Positions 32,123-40,424 of a stretch of 64,000 nucleotides of DNA are shown piece after piece. The notes under the pieces are model-generated. The model searched no databases and was not told the DNA's origin. It saw only the letters and a list, made by a program, of their open reading frames with translations. Source of the stretch: Niastella caeni (GTDB taxonomy: Bacteria > Bacteroidota > Bacteroidia > Chitinophagales > Chitinophagaceae); contig NZ_STFF01000001.1 of NCBI RefSeq assembly GCF_004834005.1, positions 867,347 through 931,346 on the forward strand. The letters are read 5' to 3'. A program made the translations under genes and the position numbers. The stretch's first letter is position 1. The number at the start of each line of letters is the position of its first letter.

Positions 32123-33040
32123 ATGAATGAGCCATTAAACACTTCCTCACAAGCGAAAACCTTTATTGGTAAAAGCTACAACCAGATTCCAAATTTAACG
32201 AACACTCCCATCCGCCTCACCCAACAAGAAATCACCAACCCCGCCTCCATCCTCGACGACTTCTTCCAATCCTACCACCTCAATGACATCCGCCAAATCA
32301 TGTGGCAATGGCTGACGGAAGTACTTTCCAACCCCAGGGATTCTGCCAATGACCCGCATGAGCGTAACAATCACATACTCTTTTATGAAAAAATAGAATC
32401 CCTGGTGGAAGCTGCCTGGGTAATGAGGCGGGGAAATAATCAGGAACCAAAACCGGTAAGTAAAGCGCAGGTAAAACAAATACGTACACCCGACGCGAAG
32501 GAAAATAAAACCGCACAGCCTGTCCGCTTTTCCAAACCGTCCCGATTGATCGAAAAAGCCACAACTCAACCAATTGAGGTAATAACCGAAGTGTTCGACC
32601 AGGCCACCCTTAGTGACCTTACCGATTACCTGTTGCCCAACTGGTTACGGGTTGCGTTGGTCAATACACAAAGTCCGTACTCGAATGGGAATGGGCGGGA
32701 GATGCTGTATGAATTCTATGAACAGTTAATTCCGTTTGTGGAGGGGTTGAATCTCCTGGCGGAAGACGAGCAACCGGCCGATCCATCACCTGTTGTTACC
32801 GGATTTTTCCAGCAATGCCCCATCGATTACATCCGGCGTGAACTGGCCGATTTCCTGGAAGCCGGTATTGGTCATGATGGCTCCTTTCCAAACGGCTTCT
32901 CGCCCTGGCAGGCATGGATGACGTATAATCATGTACTTTGTCTTGTGGAAGCAGCTTATCAGTTATACCTCAATCACCAAATTCAGTCAGTTACAAATGT
33001 GCGTTGTCTCCAAATGCAGGAATTAGAAGAAGTGGGTTAA
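32123..33040 (+). CDS. Conserved-looking hypothetical protein
   Basis: 305 residues from the ATG at 32123; the open frame extends further upstream, but that part looks non-coding. It is not recognised. The protein is soluble and has two similar halves: ILDDFFQSYHLNDIRQIMWQWLTEVL near the N-terminus and FFQQCPIDYIRRELADFLEAGIG near the C-terminus, each followed by a segment ending in LVEAAW or LVEAAY. That suggests an internal duplication joined by a basic linker (VKQIRTPDAKENKTAQPVR). It is followed by 2.2 kb of repeat-rich non-coding DNA. Confidence 0.7.
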   Translation: MNEPLNTSSQAKTFIGKSYNQIPNLTNTPIRLTQQEITNPASILDDFFQSYHLNDIRQIMWQWLTEVLSNPRDSANDPHERNNHILFYEKIESLVEAAWVMRRGNNQEPKPVSKAQVKQIRTPDAKENKTAQPVRFSKPSRLIEKATTQPIEVITEVFDQATLSDLTDYLLPNWLRVALVNTQSPYSNGNGREMLYEFYEQLIPFVEGLNLLAEDEQPADPSPVVTGFFQQCPIDYIRRELADFLEAGIGHDGSFPNGFSPWQAWMTYNHVLCLVEAAYQLYLNHQIQSVTNVRCLQMQELEEVG

Positions 33041-33109
33041 TCAATTGTCTGGAAATCCTAAAACTTCGTCTCAGTTATCCTCTGTTACTGATCTCTCAGA
33101 CTTTTTTCA

Positions 33110-33500
33110 GATAAGCAAAGGCTCATTTCCTGTCATAAATGATCCGGCGCCATTGACAAAAATGTATTTCCGGTAGCGAAGGTTTATTTCCCATCAGAAA
33201 AAGCCCATTTCCATTGGCGAAGCATTTTCGCGGATGAGCGAAGGTTAATTTCCCGACGGAAAAAGTTCATTGCCATACGGAAAAAACATTTTTTTCGCGG
33301 TGAAGACATAATTTCCGCAAGGAATTATCCATTTCCCACTGGAAATTATCCGATTCCCACGGAAAATATAAAATTCCCACAGGCAATCATCCAATTCCCA
33401 CTGGCATGATAAAATTTACATTGGCAAAGATGTTTTTCCCGTTGGAAAAACAAAATTTCCAGCTGGAAATGAACCGTTTCCCACTGGAAATTTTGTCTAT
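33110..33500. repeat. Degenerate tandem array of small hairpin units
   Basis: Roughly 15 imperfect units of 23-30 bp, each around TTTCCCACTGGAAAT or its variants (TTTCC and GGAAA facing each other over a short loop). The spacers are A/T-rich words such as ATTATCC. Copies are 60-90 percent alike by eye. No long reading frame crosses it. Confidence 0.75.
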
Positions 33501-33547
33501 CACGCTGACTTTAAAACGTAGTTTAAGCAAGACCTGGCATAATGAAG

Positions 33548-33594
33548 CTCTCTGAAAAATCCGGATAGCTGGATCATCCGGATCTTCCAGAGAG
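33548..33594. repeat. Long inverted repeat
   Basis: The arm CTCTCTGAAAAATCCGGAT (33548-33566) matches the complement of 33576-33594 at 17 of 19 positions, with a 9-base loop. It would make a strong hairpin. No T-run follows, so it is not a clear terminator. Confidence 0.65.
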
Positions 33595-33599
33595 GTCAA

Positions 33600-35225
33600 T
33601 TATCGATATATTGAACAATTGAAGCCCGTCACCTTCTGACGTCTAAGAAAGTGATCAAGCTTTTTCAGTATAAAACAGGAGAAAAGGCGGTAGATTTTCC
33701 ACCTTCGGCGAAGCATATGCTTCGCAACTTCTTTTACATCTCTCTTAGAATCCTTTTAGGCTTGTTCGCAAAATTGCGAAGAACCTGCGAACACTTTGCG
33801 AAGAAGGGTAAGCGCTGCCTTTGCTCAGTCCCGGAGAAGGTCAGCAGCATTCTAAGAGGGATCAACATGTCAATGAGCTATTAGCGTTTTGGAACGCTTT
33901 TATCAACCAGTGGCTTGACCGCTTCAAACCGGACTGAAAAGAGTTTGTTTCCATACAATACAAACTCACCTACTATACATCAAAAATCCTGCCTTTCAAC
34001 CCGCAATTGAATTGATAATGATCAAGTTCGCTTAACCAAAACTGCGATAAAACCATGACTTTTTGGAAGTGTTAGAACTGATAGAATAAATTACAAATTG
34101 CCGCACGCATGTACCGTTAAACAGTACCTTAAGCGTTCAGGTGAAAGCATAGCATCTGCTTTAGCGTTATAGAAACGATTTTAGCTTATCGCCAGCACCA
34201 ACGCGCAAGAACGTGGCGTTGAGCAAACCTCGCCGCTCCTATATCGATATAGGAAAACATTTTCAATCTGCTTGCAGCGCGCACATCCGAACCAGCTTCG
34301 TTCTTACTTCGTTTTCAGGCTACCCTTTTTCCGGCGTTTTACTACCAAACACTACTCTTTTACTACCCCTTCTCCTTAGGCAAGGGGCAGTAAAAAGGTA
34401 GTTTTTCCCTATGAAAGGGGTAGTGTTTGGGTAGTAATCAGGTAGCGTTGGAACGGACGAAGAACGAAAAAGGAATGAAGGAATCCCTCATCAGGGTGCC
34501 TACATGAATTGATGCCGGGTTGTGCTGGAGTGCTCTAACAGTGGTCAGGGAGTGGTCTGACAGTTGTCTGAGAGTGGTCATAGAGCAGTACAGTTCCCTG
34601 AGAATACCTGTAGGGTGTGCAGGCAATACCCAGGCCATTAAGCTACCAGCCTGGTACAACTCCGGTACCATTATGCTACTGAAGGAAGCCTTACCGGCTT
34701 ACGAATAACCCGGACTGTAGCCGTATTGCCTATGCATGGCCTGTGCATGGCCTACGTATTGCCTACGTATTGCCTGGAAATGGCCTTACGCGCCAGGGTA
34801 CCAGTAAGGTCTCCAGGCAATTCCGGTACAATACCCAGGCCATCATCCTACCATGTTGCTACCATGACGGTACAGTTTGTGTGTCGTTTACGCCCTACAA
34901 GGCGCCTATCACTTCATAACTCATTGATCCTTTCAACATCGGAGTAAGTACGGCTGTTATACGGCTAGTGTATGGCTGATCATGGCTTAATCTATACTGA
35001 GTGTGTAGTGAGTGTATGGCGAGTCTATACTGATCCTATATTGAGTCTGTGCTGAGTCAGTACGGCATCCATGCTTCACCTGTGCTTCAGCCTGATTTGA
35101 TGATGCGCCCTTTTCGAATTGTTCCCAAAAAGAGAATTCTTGCACTCAGGCTTCGGTGAAGGTTCGGTTAAGCTTCGGTTACGCTTCGGTTGTCCCGGGT
35201 TGGGAAATCTGGCACAAGATCGCGC
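33600..35225. repeat. Non-coding mosaic of short-word repeat blocks
   Basis: Successive blocks each use a different short word with drift: TTCGCAA/TTGCGAA (about 33720-33810), ACTACC/GGTAGT (34325-34440), GTGGTC (34540-34620), ATTGCCT/GGCCT (34720-34850), TATACTGAG/GTATGGC (34945-35070) and GCTTCGGTT (35140-35190). A perfect palindrome centred on ATCGAT lies at 34238-34253. No gene is supported anywhere in the block. Confidence 0.65.
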
Positions 35226-35990
35226 TCAATCCCCCACCTCCACCACCTTCCCCCGGCTAAAACTCCCATGCTCATGCCTCGCCACATACCCCAACTGATT
35301 CGTCAGCATAGTGGTGTTTCCAATTTTAAATTCCGGTGTATTGCTATGGTGATGGCCGTAGATCCAGTAATCTGCCCCTGAATCATTAATGAGATCGTGC
35401 AACTCAGTTACAAAAGCGCCGTTGAGCGGACTGATCCTGAATTTTCCTGGATAATTTTGTAAGGTTGGGACATGATGCGTGACCACAATTTTTTTCTCCG
35501 CACTCACCTCCTTAATCGCTTTTTTTAAAAAAACGATCGCCTGGTTATGCAGCTGGTTGAACTGACGGGTATTAAATGTCTTATTAAACCAATTTATTGA
35601 ATAGAAATCGGATATGCTCCGCTGTATGTTCAGCGCATTAACGACACCTATTTTACTCCACAATGTGCTGCAAATAAAACTCACTCCCTTGTGGTCAATC
35701 ACCTGGTTGTTTACCAGCCATACATTATTGCGTAATTTCTCCAATAACGGATCAGCTACCGTGACAGCATCCCATCCATAATATTCATGATTCCCAGGCA
35801 CCCAATACACCATTTCAAAATTTCCAGCAATAAAATCAATGAAATCAGTTTGTGTTTTATGCAATTTAAAAGGCAAGATATCACCTGCCAGCACCAAAAC
35901 CTCTCCCACCGGTTCCAGCAGGTGGCGCTTTATGTACTTTTCATTATCGGGCATTTCCAGGTGCAGATCGGAACAGTATTGAATTTTCAT
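35226..35990 (-). CDS. Calcineurin-like metallophosphoesterase
   Basis: 254 residues from the ATG at 35990; a longer frame to 36080 runs through a palindrome and is rejected. All metallophosphoesterase motifs are present: D8-L-H10 in SDLHLE, GD37 in LAGDI, GN67-H68-E, the His of VTHHVP and GHHH near the C-terminus. It is cytosolic, and the substrate cannot be told. A relic of a second copy, with a matching 5' flank and C-terminus, lies at 36915-37022. Confidence 0.9.
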   Translation of the reverse strand: MKIQYCSDLHLEMPDNEKYIKRHLLEPVGEVLVLAGDILPFKLHKTQTDFIDFIAGNFEMVYWVPGNHEYYGWDAVTVADPLLEKLRNNVWLVNNQVIDHKGVSFICSTLWSKIGVVNALNIQRSISDFYSINWFNKTFNTRQFNQLHNQAIVFLKKAIKEVSAEKKIVVTHHVPTLQNYPGKFRISPLNGAFVTELHDLINDSGADYWIYGHHHSNTPEFKIGNTTMLTNQLGYVARHEHGSFSRGKVVEVGD

Positions 35991-36074
35991 AGCAGGAATA
36001 TAGGGAGTATTCCGGAAATTCCGGTTAACTGAAGCCCGATCACCTTCCTGACGTCGGGAAGGAGATCCCCCACC

Positions 36075-36104
36075 AACCATTTTCGTGACGTCACGAAAAT
36101 GGTT
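36075..36104. repeat. Perfect 30-bp palindrome between two genes
   Basis: The half site is AACCATTTTCGTGAC; the other half is its exact complement. A related palindrome occurs at 37162-37189. It lies between the stop of the secreted protein gene and the start of the phosphoesterase gene, both on the minus strand. Confidence 0.7.
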
Positions 36105-36126
36105 CCCACAGATTCGTTTATTCTTT

Positions 36127-36825
36127 CTATTTGGCTCTAACCTTCAAATCCTTAAAATACCCGATCGTTCCAATATCTACCCACAGGGCTATTGCGCCGC
36201 GGGTCATGCTGCCTTTCATTTTATTCACAATAAACGATGGATGCTTTTGATCATTTATATAAAGTCTTGCCTTCTCCCCTTCTATTTCTATCCGGAAAGT
36301 GATCCATTCATTTAACCCTATATCAACATAGGTTTCGTATAATCCCGCCGACTCGCGCCTTAACCGGTCGAACTTGTAATGCGGATACGAATAATACTGC
36401 ACCGTATGGTTGCGCATGAACTGGTCCTCTGCTCTCCCATTCTTTGGCCTTAAGTAAATGGATTCATATGCGGTATCCTTTTCACTTATCCAAAAGGCCA
36501 ACCCGATAAATCCTCTTGCTGCTTCAAATGGCGATGGGTCCTGGATCCTGCTTAACATTTTCACTTCTATAGTACCGTTTTCCAACACCACATTCTTTAA
36601 TTTAACATACGTGGGTTCATCTACTGTGGCAGCCAGTTTCTTCTCATCAAATGGCAATACCTTCAGATCCCGCTCCACTTTCAACACTTCTTCTCCATTT
36701 ACTTTCATAACCGAAGCGGTAACATTCTTTAACTCAAACTCCTGCTTTTTCCAGGTTATTGTTTGCGCCCACGTCGTCAACGCACAAAGGGTTGACAATA
36801 CAACTAAATTCAATGCCTTTATCAT
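36127..36825 (-). CDS. Secreted concanavalin-like (DUF1080-type) protein
   Basis: 232 residues with a signal peptide (about 1-20, ending TTWAQ). The pattern of strands (ENGTIEVKMLSR, ARGFIGLAFWI, EWITFRIEIEGEKARLYIND, and the end GTIGYFKDLKVRAK) fits the concanavalin-like sandwich of DUF1080, often linked to sugar binding or keto-disaccharide hydrolysis. Catalytic residues are not clear. It is transcribed toward the phosphoesterase gene. Confidence 0.75.
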   Translation of the reverse strand: MIKALNLVVLSTLCALTTWAQTITWKKQEFELKNVTASVMKVNGEEVLKVERDLKVLPFDEKKLAATVDEPTYVKLKNVVLENGTIEVKMLSRIQDPSPFEAARGFIGLAFWISEKDTAYESIYLRPKNGRAEDQFMRNHTVQYYSYPHYKFDRLRRESAGLYETYVDIGLNEWITFRIEIEGEKARLYINDQKHPSFIVNKMKGSMTRGAIALWVDIGTIGYFKDLKVRAK

Positions 36826-36914
36826 GGTAATGCGTTTTAGATTAATACTGCAAATATCCCACCCGGAATCCTCACGCTACAATGATATTGTTTAAGAATT
36901 AGTCTTGTCGTGGT

Positions 36915-37022
36915 TTAAGGTTCTACCTCAATCACCGCCTTCGCATTAAATTTTCTATTTTCACCATGATGCACATAGCCCAACTGTCATTGATGGAATA
37001 TAGTGAGTCTTCCGGAAATTTC
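36915..37022 (-). pseudogene. Internally deleted second copy of the metallophosphoesterase gene
   Basis: The minus strand reads QLGYVHHGENRKFNAKAVIEVEP then stop (36915-36917), matching the C-terminus of the intact gene (QLGYVARHEHGSFSRGKVVEV). Directly before it, around an ATG, the flank GGAATATAGTGAGT...TTCCGGAAATT matches the flank upstream of the intact start at 35990. Nearly all of the coding region between is missing. Confidence 0.6.
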
Positions 37023-37161
37023 GGATTGTTAAGTTGTTCGAAATTTCGAATAACTGATATCTGGCTTAACTCCAGTTGTCAAGGATTTCTTTACAACTCA
37101 CCTTACGACAAATGCAGATAACGACCATTATTCCTGGCGTCAGTAAAATGGTAATTTGAAA

Positions 37162-37189
37162 ACCATTTTGTTGAAATCAACAAAATGGT
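37162..37189. repeat. 28-bp palindrome related to the one at 36075
   Basis: Arms ACCATTTTGTTGA and TCAACAAAATGGT are exact complements around AA. It shares the ACCATTTT...AAAATGGT ends with the palindrome at 36075-36104. Confidence 0.65.
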
Positions 37190-37214
37190 CACAATTCCGA
37201 CATTCGATTTTTAA

Positions 37215-37274
37215 ATATAAGCCTACAGGCTTATAATGCACAATTATAAGTCTATAGGCTTATAATCGTGTTAT
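37215..37274. repeat. Two tandem near-palindromes based on ATAAGCCTATAGGCTTAT
   Basis: The sequence contains ATAAGCCTACAGGCTTATAA and then TTATAAGTCTATAGGCTTAT, two imperfect palindromes about 25 bp apart. This is the shape of a paired operator, but no intact regulator gene is adjacent. Confidence 0.5.
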
Positions 37275-37297
37275 TAAACTACGCAATCGTATAACCA

Positions 37298-37331
37298 CAA
37301 AAAAACCAGCTCCGCTGCAGAAGTGGTTGTT
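37298..37331 (-). terminator. Minus-strand terminator, shared sequence family
   Basis: On the minus strand AACCA-type arms enclose CTTCTGCAGCGGAGCT and are followed by seven T. Its sequence is nearly the same as the terminator at 39273-39312. Confidence 0.55.
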
Positions 37332-37375
37332 AAGAACTTTACGAACGCCTGAAACTTCAATTCGATAAAAGAAAA

Positions 37376-37744
37376 TCATTCCATCACTTCCCAACTTCCG
37401 CCAAAAGAAGCCCCTAATCTTATCAACAATTTGTCCTTTTGAAGTTTTTGAATATTTCTTTCAATGGAGCGTTTAGAAACACCAATTTGGGCAGCTAATT
37501 CGAGCATAGTGATTTCCGGATTAGCCTTTACCAAATCTAAAATTTTCCTTGACGTTCGACCGACGTCATGCCGACGTTCGACCTACGTTTCACCGACGTT
37601 CGACCGACATTCGACCGACGTTTCACCGACTTCTTCCCGACGTTCTACCGCCATTATCTCCGACGCTTCCGCTGGTTTCCCTTTAATCTCCACCATCCAT
37701 TGCGAAATAACCCTAGTGCCAATTCTACTGCTCTTTATTACCAT
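37376..37744 (-). pseudogene. Broken gene with winged-helix C-terminus
   Basis: A minus-strand frame of 122 codons from the ATG at 37744 to TGA 37376-37378 is interrupted by an in-frame TAG at 37583-37585. Its end (KILDLVKANPEITMLELAAQ, then IGVSKRSIERNIQKLQKDKL) is a winged helix like those ending AAA-4/Schlafen-like ATP-binding proteins or Fic regulators. The centre encodes drifting repeats close to VGETSVERR, produced by a DNA word near CGACGTTCGAC. The ATG overlaps the stop of the preceding gene. Confidence 0.55.
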
Positions 37745-38145
37745 TAATAATTAACTTCCACCTGATTTGATTCAAGCTTTGTAAAACCTGCTTCATCCAT
37801 ATAAGTTGGATGAAAAACAGAGTACTGGATATTGTACTTATGACCTTTTTCCAATTTATATACTTCATTTAAAACAATCGTAGCTTCTATTTTTTCGCCC
37901 GCCTTAAGTGGAACATAATCCTCCGGAACAACTACCCGTTTTACCAGAATTCCTTGATATTGAACTTTATTCTGATTTTCGTCTGTGATATGAAAAACGC
38001 TCCTCCTTGTTCTATTATCACTACATATAGTTTTTGTATCTAAAAATATTTCCGTATCGGAATTATTAAAAAATTGTACATGAGCAAGCAATAAATCCTT
38101 TTTTATATCAACTGATAAATAAATATCAACAAACTTTTCTTCCAT
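37744..38145 (-). CDS. Hypothetical protein, possible immunity protein
   Basis: 133 residues from the ATG at 38145 (another ATG at 38154 adds three). It is not recognised. It is a soluble, beta-rich protein (VDIYLSVDIKKDLLLAHVQF, ending FTKLESNQVEVNY) without signal peptide. It starts 45 bp after the PAAR-metallopeptidase gene on the same strand, the usual place of a cognate immunity gene. The role rests on position alone. Confidence 0.6.
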   Translation of the reverse strand: MEEKFVDIYLSVDIKKDLLLAHVQFFNNSDTEIFLDTKTICSDNRTRRSVFHITDENQNKVQYQGILVKRVVVPEDYVPLKAGEKIEATIVLNEVYKLEKGHKYNIQYSVFHPTYMDEAGFTKLESNQVEVNY

Positions 38146-38190
38146 AAAACACATAAATTTTAATTAGCCAAAAATGATGTATACTTTAAT

Positions 38191-39096
38191 TCATGCTATT
38201 ATAAAAAACTCAAACGTGTCTGCATTGATTAGAGCCAACCCTGGATGATCCTTTGCCAAATTTATGCAACGAGTCTCTCCATAGATAACATCTTCTGTTG
38301 GTCCAATATCATTAAAGTGAGATAATTCATGAATTATGACCGAAGCTTTAGAATTTTTTCCTTTAGTATCAGCTCCCCAAAATAAATCCCCAAGAAATAT
38401 TCGATGTAATTCATCATCATGATAAGCGTTAGCATAATCCTCCTTCTTAGCCTTTTCGTTTATTATTGATGAAAAATTAACTTCCGTTAAACTACGACTC
38501 ACCTCTAACGACCTTCTAATTCTCGTTAAAATAATTTGCTTTGCTTCATGATCATCCGTTCCAAACCATTTTTTAAACTCCAAAAGTGTATTGCAATCTT
38601 CATTTTGTAGCAACGCAAGCTTTTTCTCTAGCAGGCTTATACAATCCTGGATTGCCTGATTAATGATTGCTTTCTTTTCTTCTTCAGAAGGCTCTATAAA
38701 TTCCTCATCAACTTTTTTAAACCCTGGCAATCTTAAAAGGCTGCGCCCCCCTCGCTCCCCAATCAACACCCTCCCACTCCCTCCTACTACCACCCCGCCA
38801 TGTGCACATCGATCTCCCATCCGGACTGCCTCTTTGCCTCCTATAATTACACCCGATGAGCCGGTAATTATTTTATCCATTCCGCCATTACAAAGGCAGG
38901 TATCATCAACTGTTGCGGCGGGCGCTCCTTCTATCAATACCGTTGGACATCCGGGGCCAACAATCGGTCCACCCGCGTGCGGCACACCACCCGGTGATAC
39001 CGCCGGACAATTATGCATATCGCCTATTCGTGCTGCCGGTTTACCCAAGCTATGAAATTTTAAATTAAATAGTCTTTTTGCCTGTAAGGCACTCAA
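38191..39096 (-). CDS. PAAR-domain toxin with M35-type metallopeptidase domain
   Basis: 301 residues if the TTG at 39096 is the start; no ATG precedes the domain, and a TTG at 39048 is an alternative. Residues about 20-118 are a PAAR tip domain (AARIGDMHNCP, then repeated GG-rich strands) of type VI secretion spikes. Residues about 130-301 carry a zinc peptidase site HE-x-x-H at 256-260 followed by GPTEDVIYG with Asp269, as in deuterolysin/Aspzincin peptidases. This is the make-up of a specialised type VI effector that would attack rival cells. No type VI structural genes are in the window. Confidence 0.85.
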   Translation of the reverse strand: MSALQAKRLFNLKFHSLGKPAARIGDMHNCPAVSPGGVPHAGGPIVGPGCPTVLIEGAPAATVDDTCLCNGGMDKIITGSSGVIIGGKEAVRMGDRCAHGGVVVGGSGRVLIGERGGRSLLRLPGFKKVDEEFIEPSEEEKKAIINQAIQDCISLLEKKLALLQNEDCNTLLEFKKWFGTDDHEAKQIILTRIRRSLEVSRSLTEVNFSSIINEKAKKEDYANAYHDDELHRIFLGDLFWGADTKGKNSKASVIIHELSHFNDIGPTEDVIYGETRCINLAKDHPGLALINADTFEFFIIA

Positions 39097-39437
39097 TTAA
39101 TGTACTGAAGTGGTTGGACTGTCATGTAGATGATGCGTATTGCAACTAAATCAGAAGTACTTAACGGAGCTTGTAGTTGTGTAATCAAATATATGTATTA
39201 TTCGATTATTGAAAACAGTTATCATATAATATTTACAATGATCCTCCCGGTATAAATATGAACTGCAATGGCACAAAAAACAACCAGCTCCGCTGCTGCA
39301 GAACTGGTTGTTACTTCGACCCTTCGACTTCGCTCAGGGCGCTCAGTATGCGCTTTGCAGGGTCCCGAAACATACTGCGCCTTCGCGAAGCTTCGGCGAA
39401 GCAAGGTCGGGCAAAGTGCTATACTGCCTGGCAGTTG
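39097..39437. other. Intergenic region with terminator and CTTCG-rich repeat
   Basis: About 340 bp. Besides the terminator at 39273-39312 it holds a stretch around 39318-39415 rich in CCTTCGACTTCGCTCAGG and CTTCGCGAAGC words. Similar words appear near 33700 and 63590. I see no gene. Confidence 0.5.
39273..39312 (-). terminator. Minus-strand terminator of the RhuM-Fic gene
   Basis: AACAACCAG (39279-39287) pairs with CTGGTTGTT (39304-39312). On the minus strand the hairpin is followed by six T. The same loop sequence occurs in the terminator at 37298-37331. Confidence 0.65.
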
Positions 39438-40424
39438 TCAATTCTTCAAATTAATCAAATTCACCACCACCTTTGTCATCATGTCTTTTTCTACAGGTTT
39501 GCTTTCGGCAATCATCAATGTAATGGCGACTAATGCATTGTCTGCTATCCTTTTTGAACCATCGTGCCGGTACAAAATATGATTCTTCTCCATAAACCAT
39601 ACAAACAGGAATGCAGCGATGCGTTTATTGCCATCTGAGAAGGAATGATTCTTTACAACAAAATATAACAGGTTAGCGGCTTTTTCTTCTACGCTTGGAT
39701 ACACATAATGCCCATCGAAAGTTTGGTAAATAGCAGCTAATGACCCTTGAAATGATTCGTCTTTTTCATTGCCAAAAAGCAAGCTGCCACCGAACTTGTT
39801 CCGCAACCCTTTAATAGCCCATATAGCCTCGTCGTAGGTTATCTGATATAATTCATTGGCAGTGGTATCGTGTATTTCAAGTACCTGGTGATCGTATCTA
39901 TCCAATACATCCAGGGCGTAGGTATAATCAGTAACCACTTTTAATAGGCCGGTAGCTTCATCCGAGGTTAGCTCATGATTGCCGACCACATTTCCCAATA
40001 ATTTTACAGCTTGTTTAAGATCATCCAACTGCCTGGACTGTTCCTGAAGACGTTTTTCATTTAAAGCATAACCTTTAACCAGATACTCTTTTAAAACTCT
40101 GTTGGCCCAAATGCGGAACTGAGTGCCGCGCTGAGATTTTACCCGGTAACCAATTGAGATTACCACATCCAGGTTGAAATATTCAACCTGATAAATTTTA
40201 CCATCAGATCCAGTTGTTGCATTTTTTGCAACAACTGAATCTCTAACTAATTCAGACTCATTAAATACATTTACTATATGCCTGGAAATCACAGACTTGT
40301 CGCGACCAAACAAGGCAGCCATTTGATTTAAACTTAACCATACCGTCTCATTTTCAAGCTTTACATCAATAGACGTATGACCATCCGGCGACTGATACAT
40401 AACAATCTCTCCTGTACGCTCCAT
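39438..40424 (-). CDS. RhuM-Fic/Doc fusion protein
   Basis: 328 residues from the ATG at 40424, which aligns with the usual RhuM start (GEIVMYQSPDG); the frame extends upstream to a GTG at 40499. Residues about 8-120 are a RhuM domain (SLNQMAALFGRDKSVISRHI, then QFRIWANRVLKEYLVKGYALN). The C-terminal Fic/Doc domain carries the intact H260-S-F-S-D-G-N-K-R268 motif that transfers AMP or phosphate to proteins. No antitoxin gene is adjacent; the RhuM part may regulate the enzyme itself. Confidence 0.9.
   Translation of the reverse strand: MERTGEIVMYQSPDGHTSIDVKLENETVWLSLNQMAALFGRDKSVISRHIVNVFNESELVRDSVVAKNATTGSDGKIYQVEYFNLDVVISIGYRVKSQRGTQFRIWANRVLKEYLVKGYALNEKRLQEQSRQLDDLKQAVKLLGNVVGNHELTSDEATGLLKVVTDYTYALDVLDRYDHQVLEIHDTTANELYQITYDEAIWAIKGLRNKFGGSLLFGNEKDESFQGSLAAIYQTFDGHYVYPSVEEKAANLLYFVVKNHSFSDGNKRIAAFLFVWFMEKNHILYRHDGSKRIADNALVAITLMIAESKPVEKDMMTKVVVNLINLKN

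Noticed and set aside
33110..33500. Possible CRISPR array
   Set aside because: Units are degenerate, spacers are short and similar to each other, and no cas gene is present.
35991..36080. N-terminal extension of the metallophosphoesterase
   Set aside because: It reads through a perfect palindrome and a hairpin and adds residues that the family does not have; the ATG at 35990 gives the standard start.
37464..37754. Plus-strand frame rich in RPTS/RRST peptides
   Set aside because: It is the reverse of the winged-helix pseudogene and only reflects its DNA repeats.
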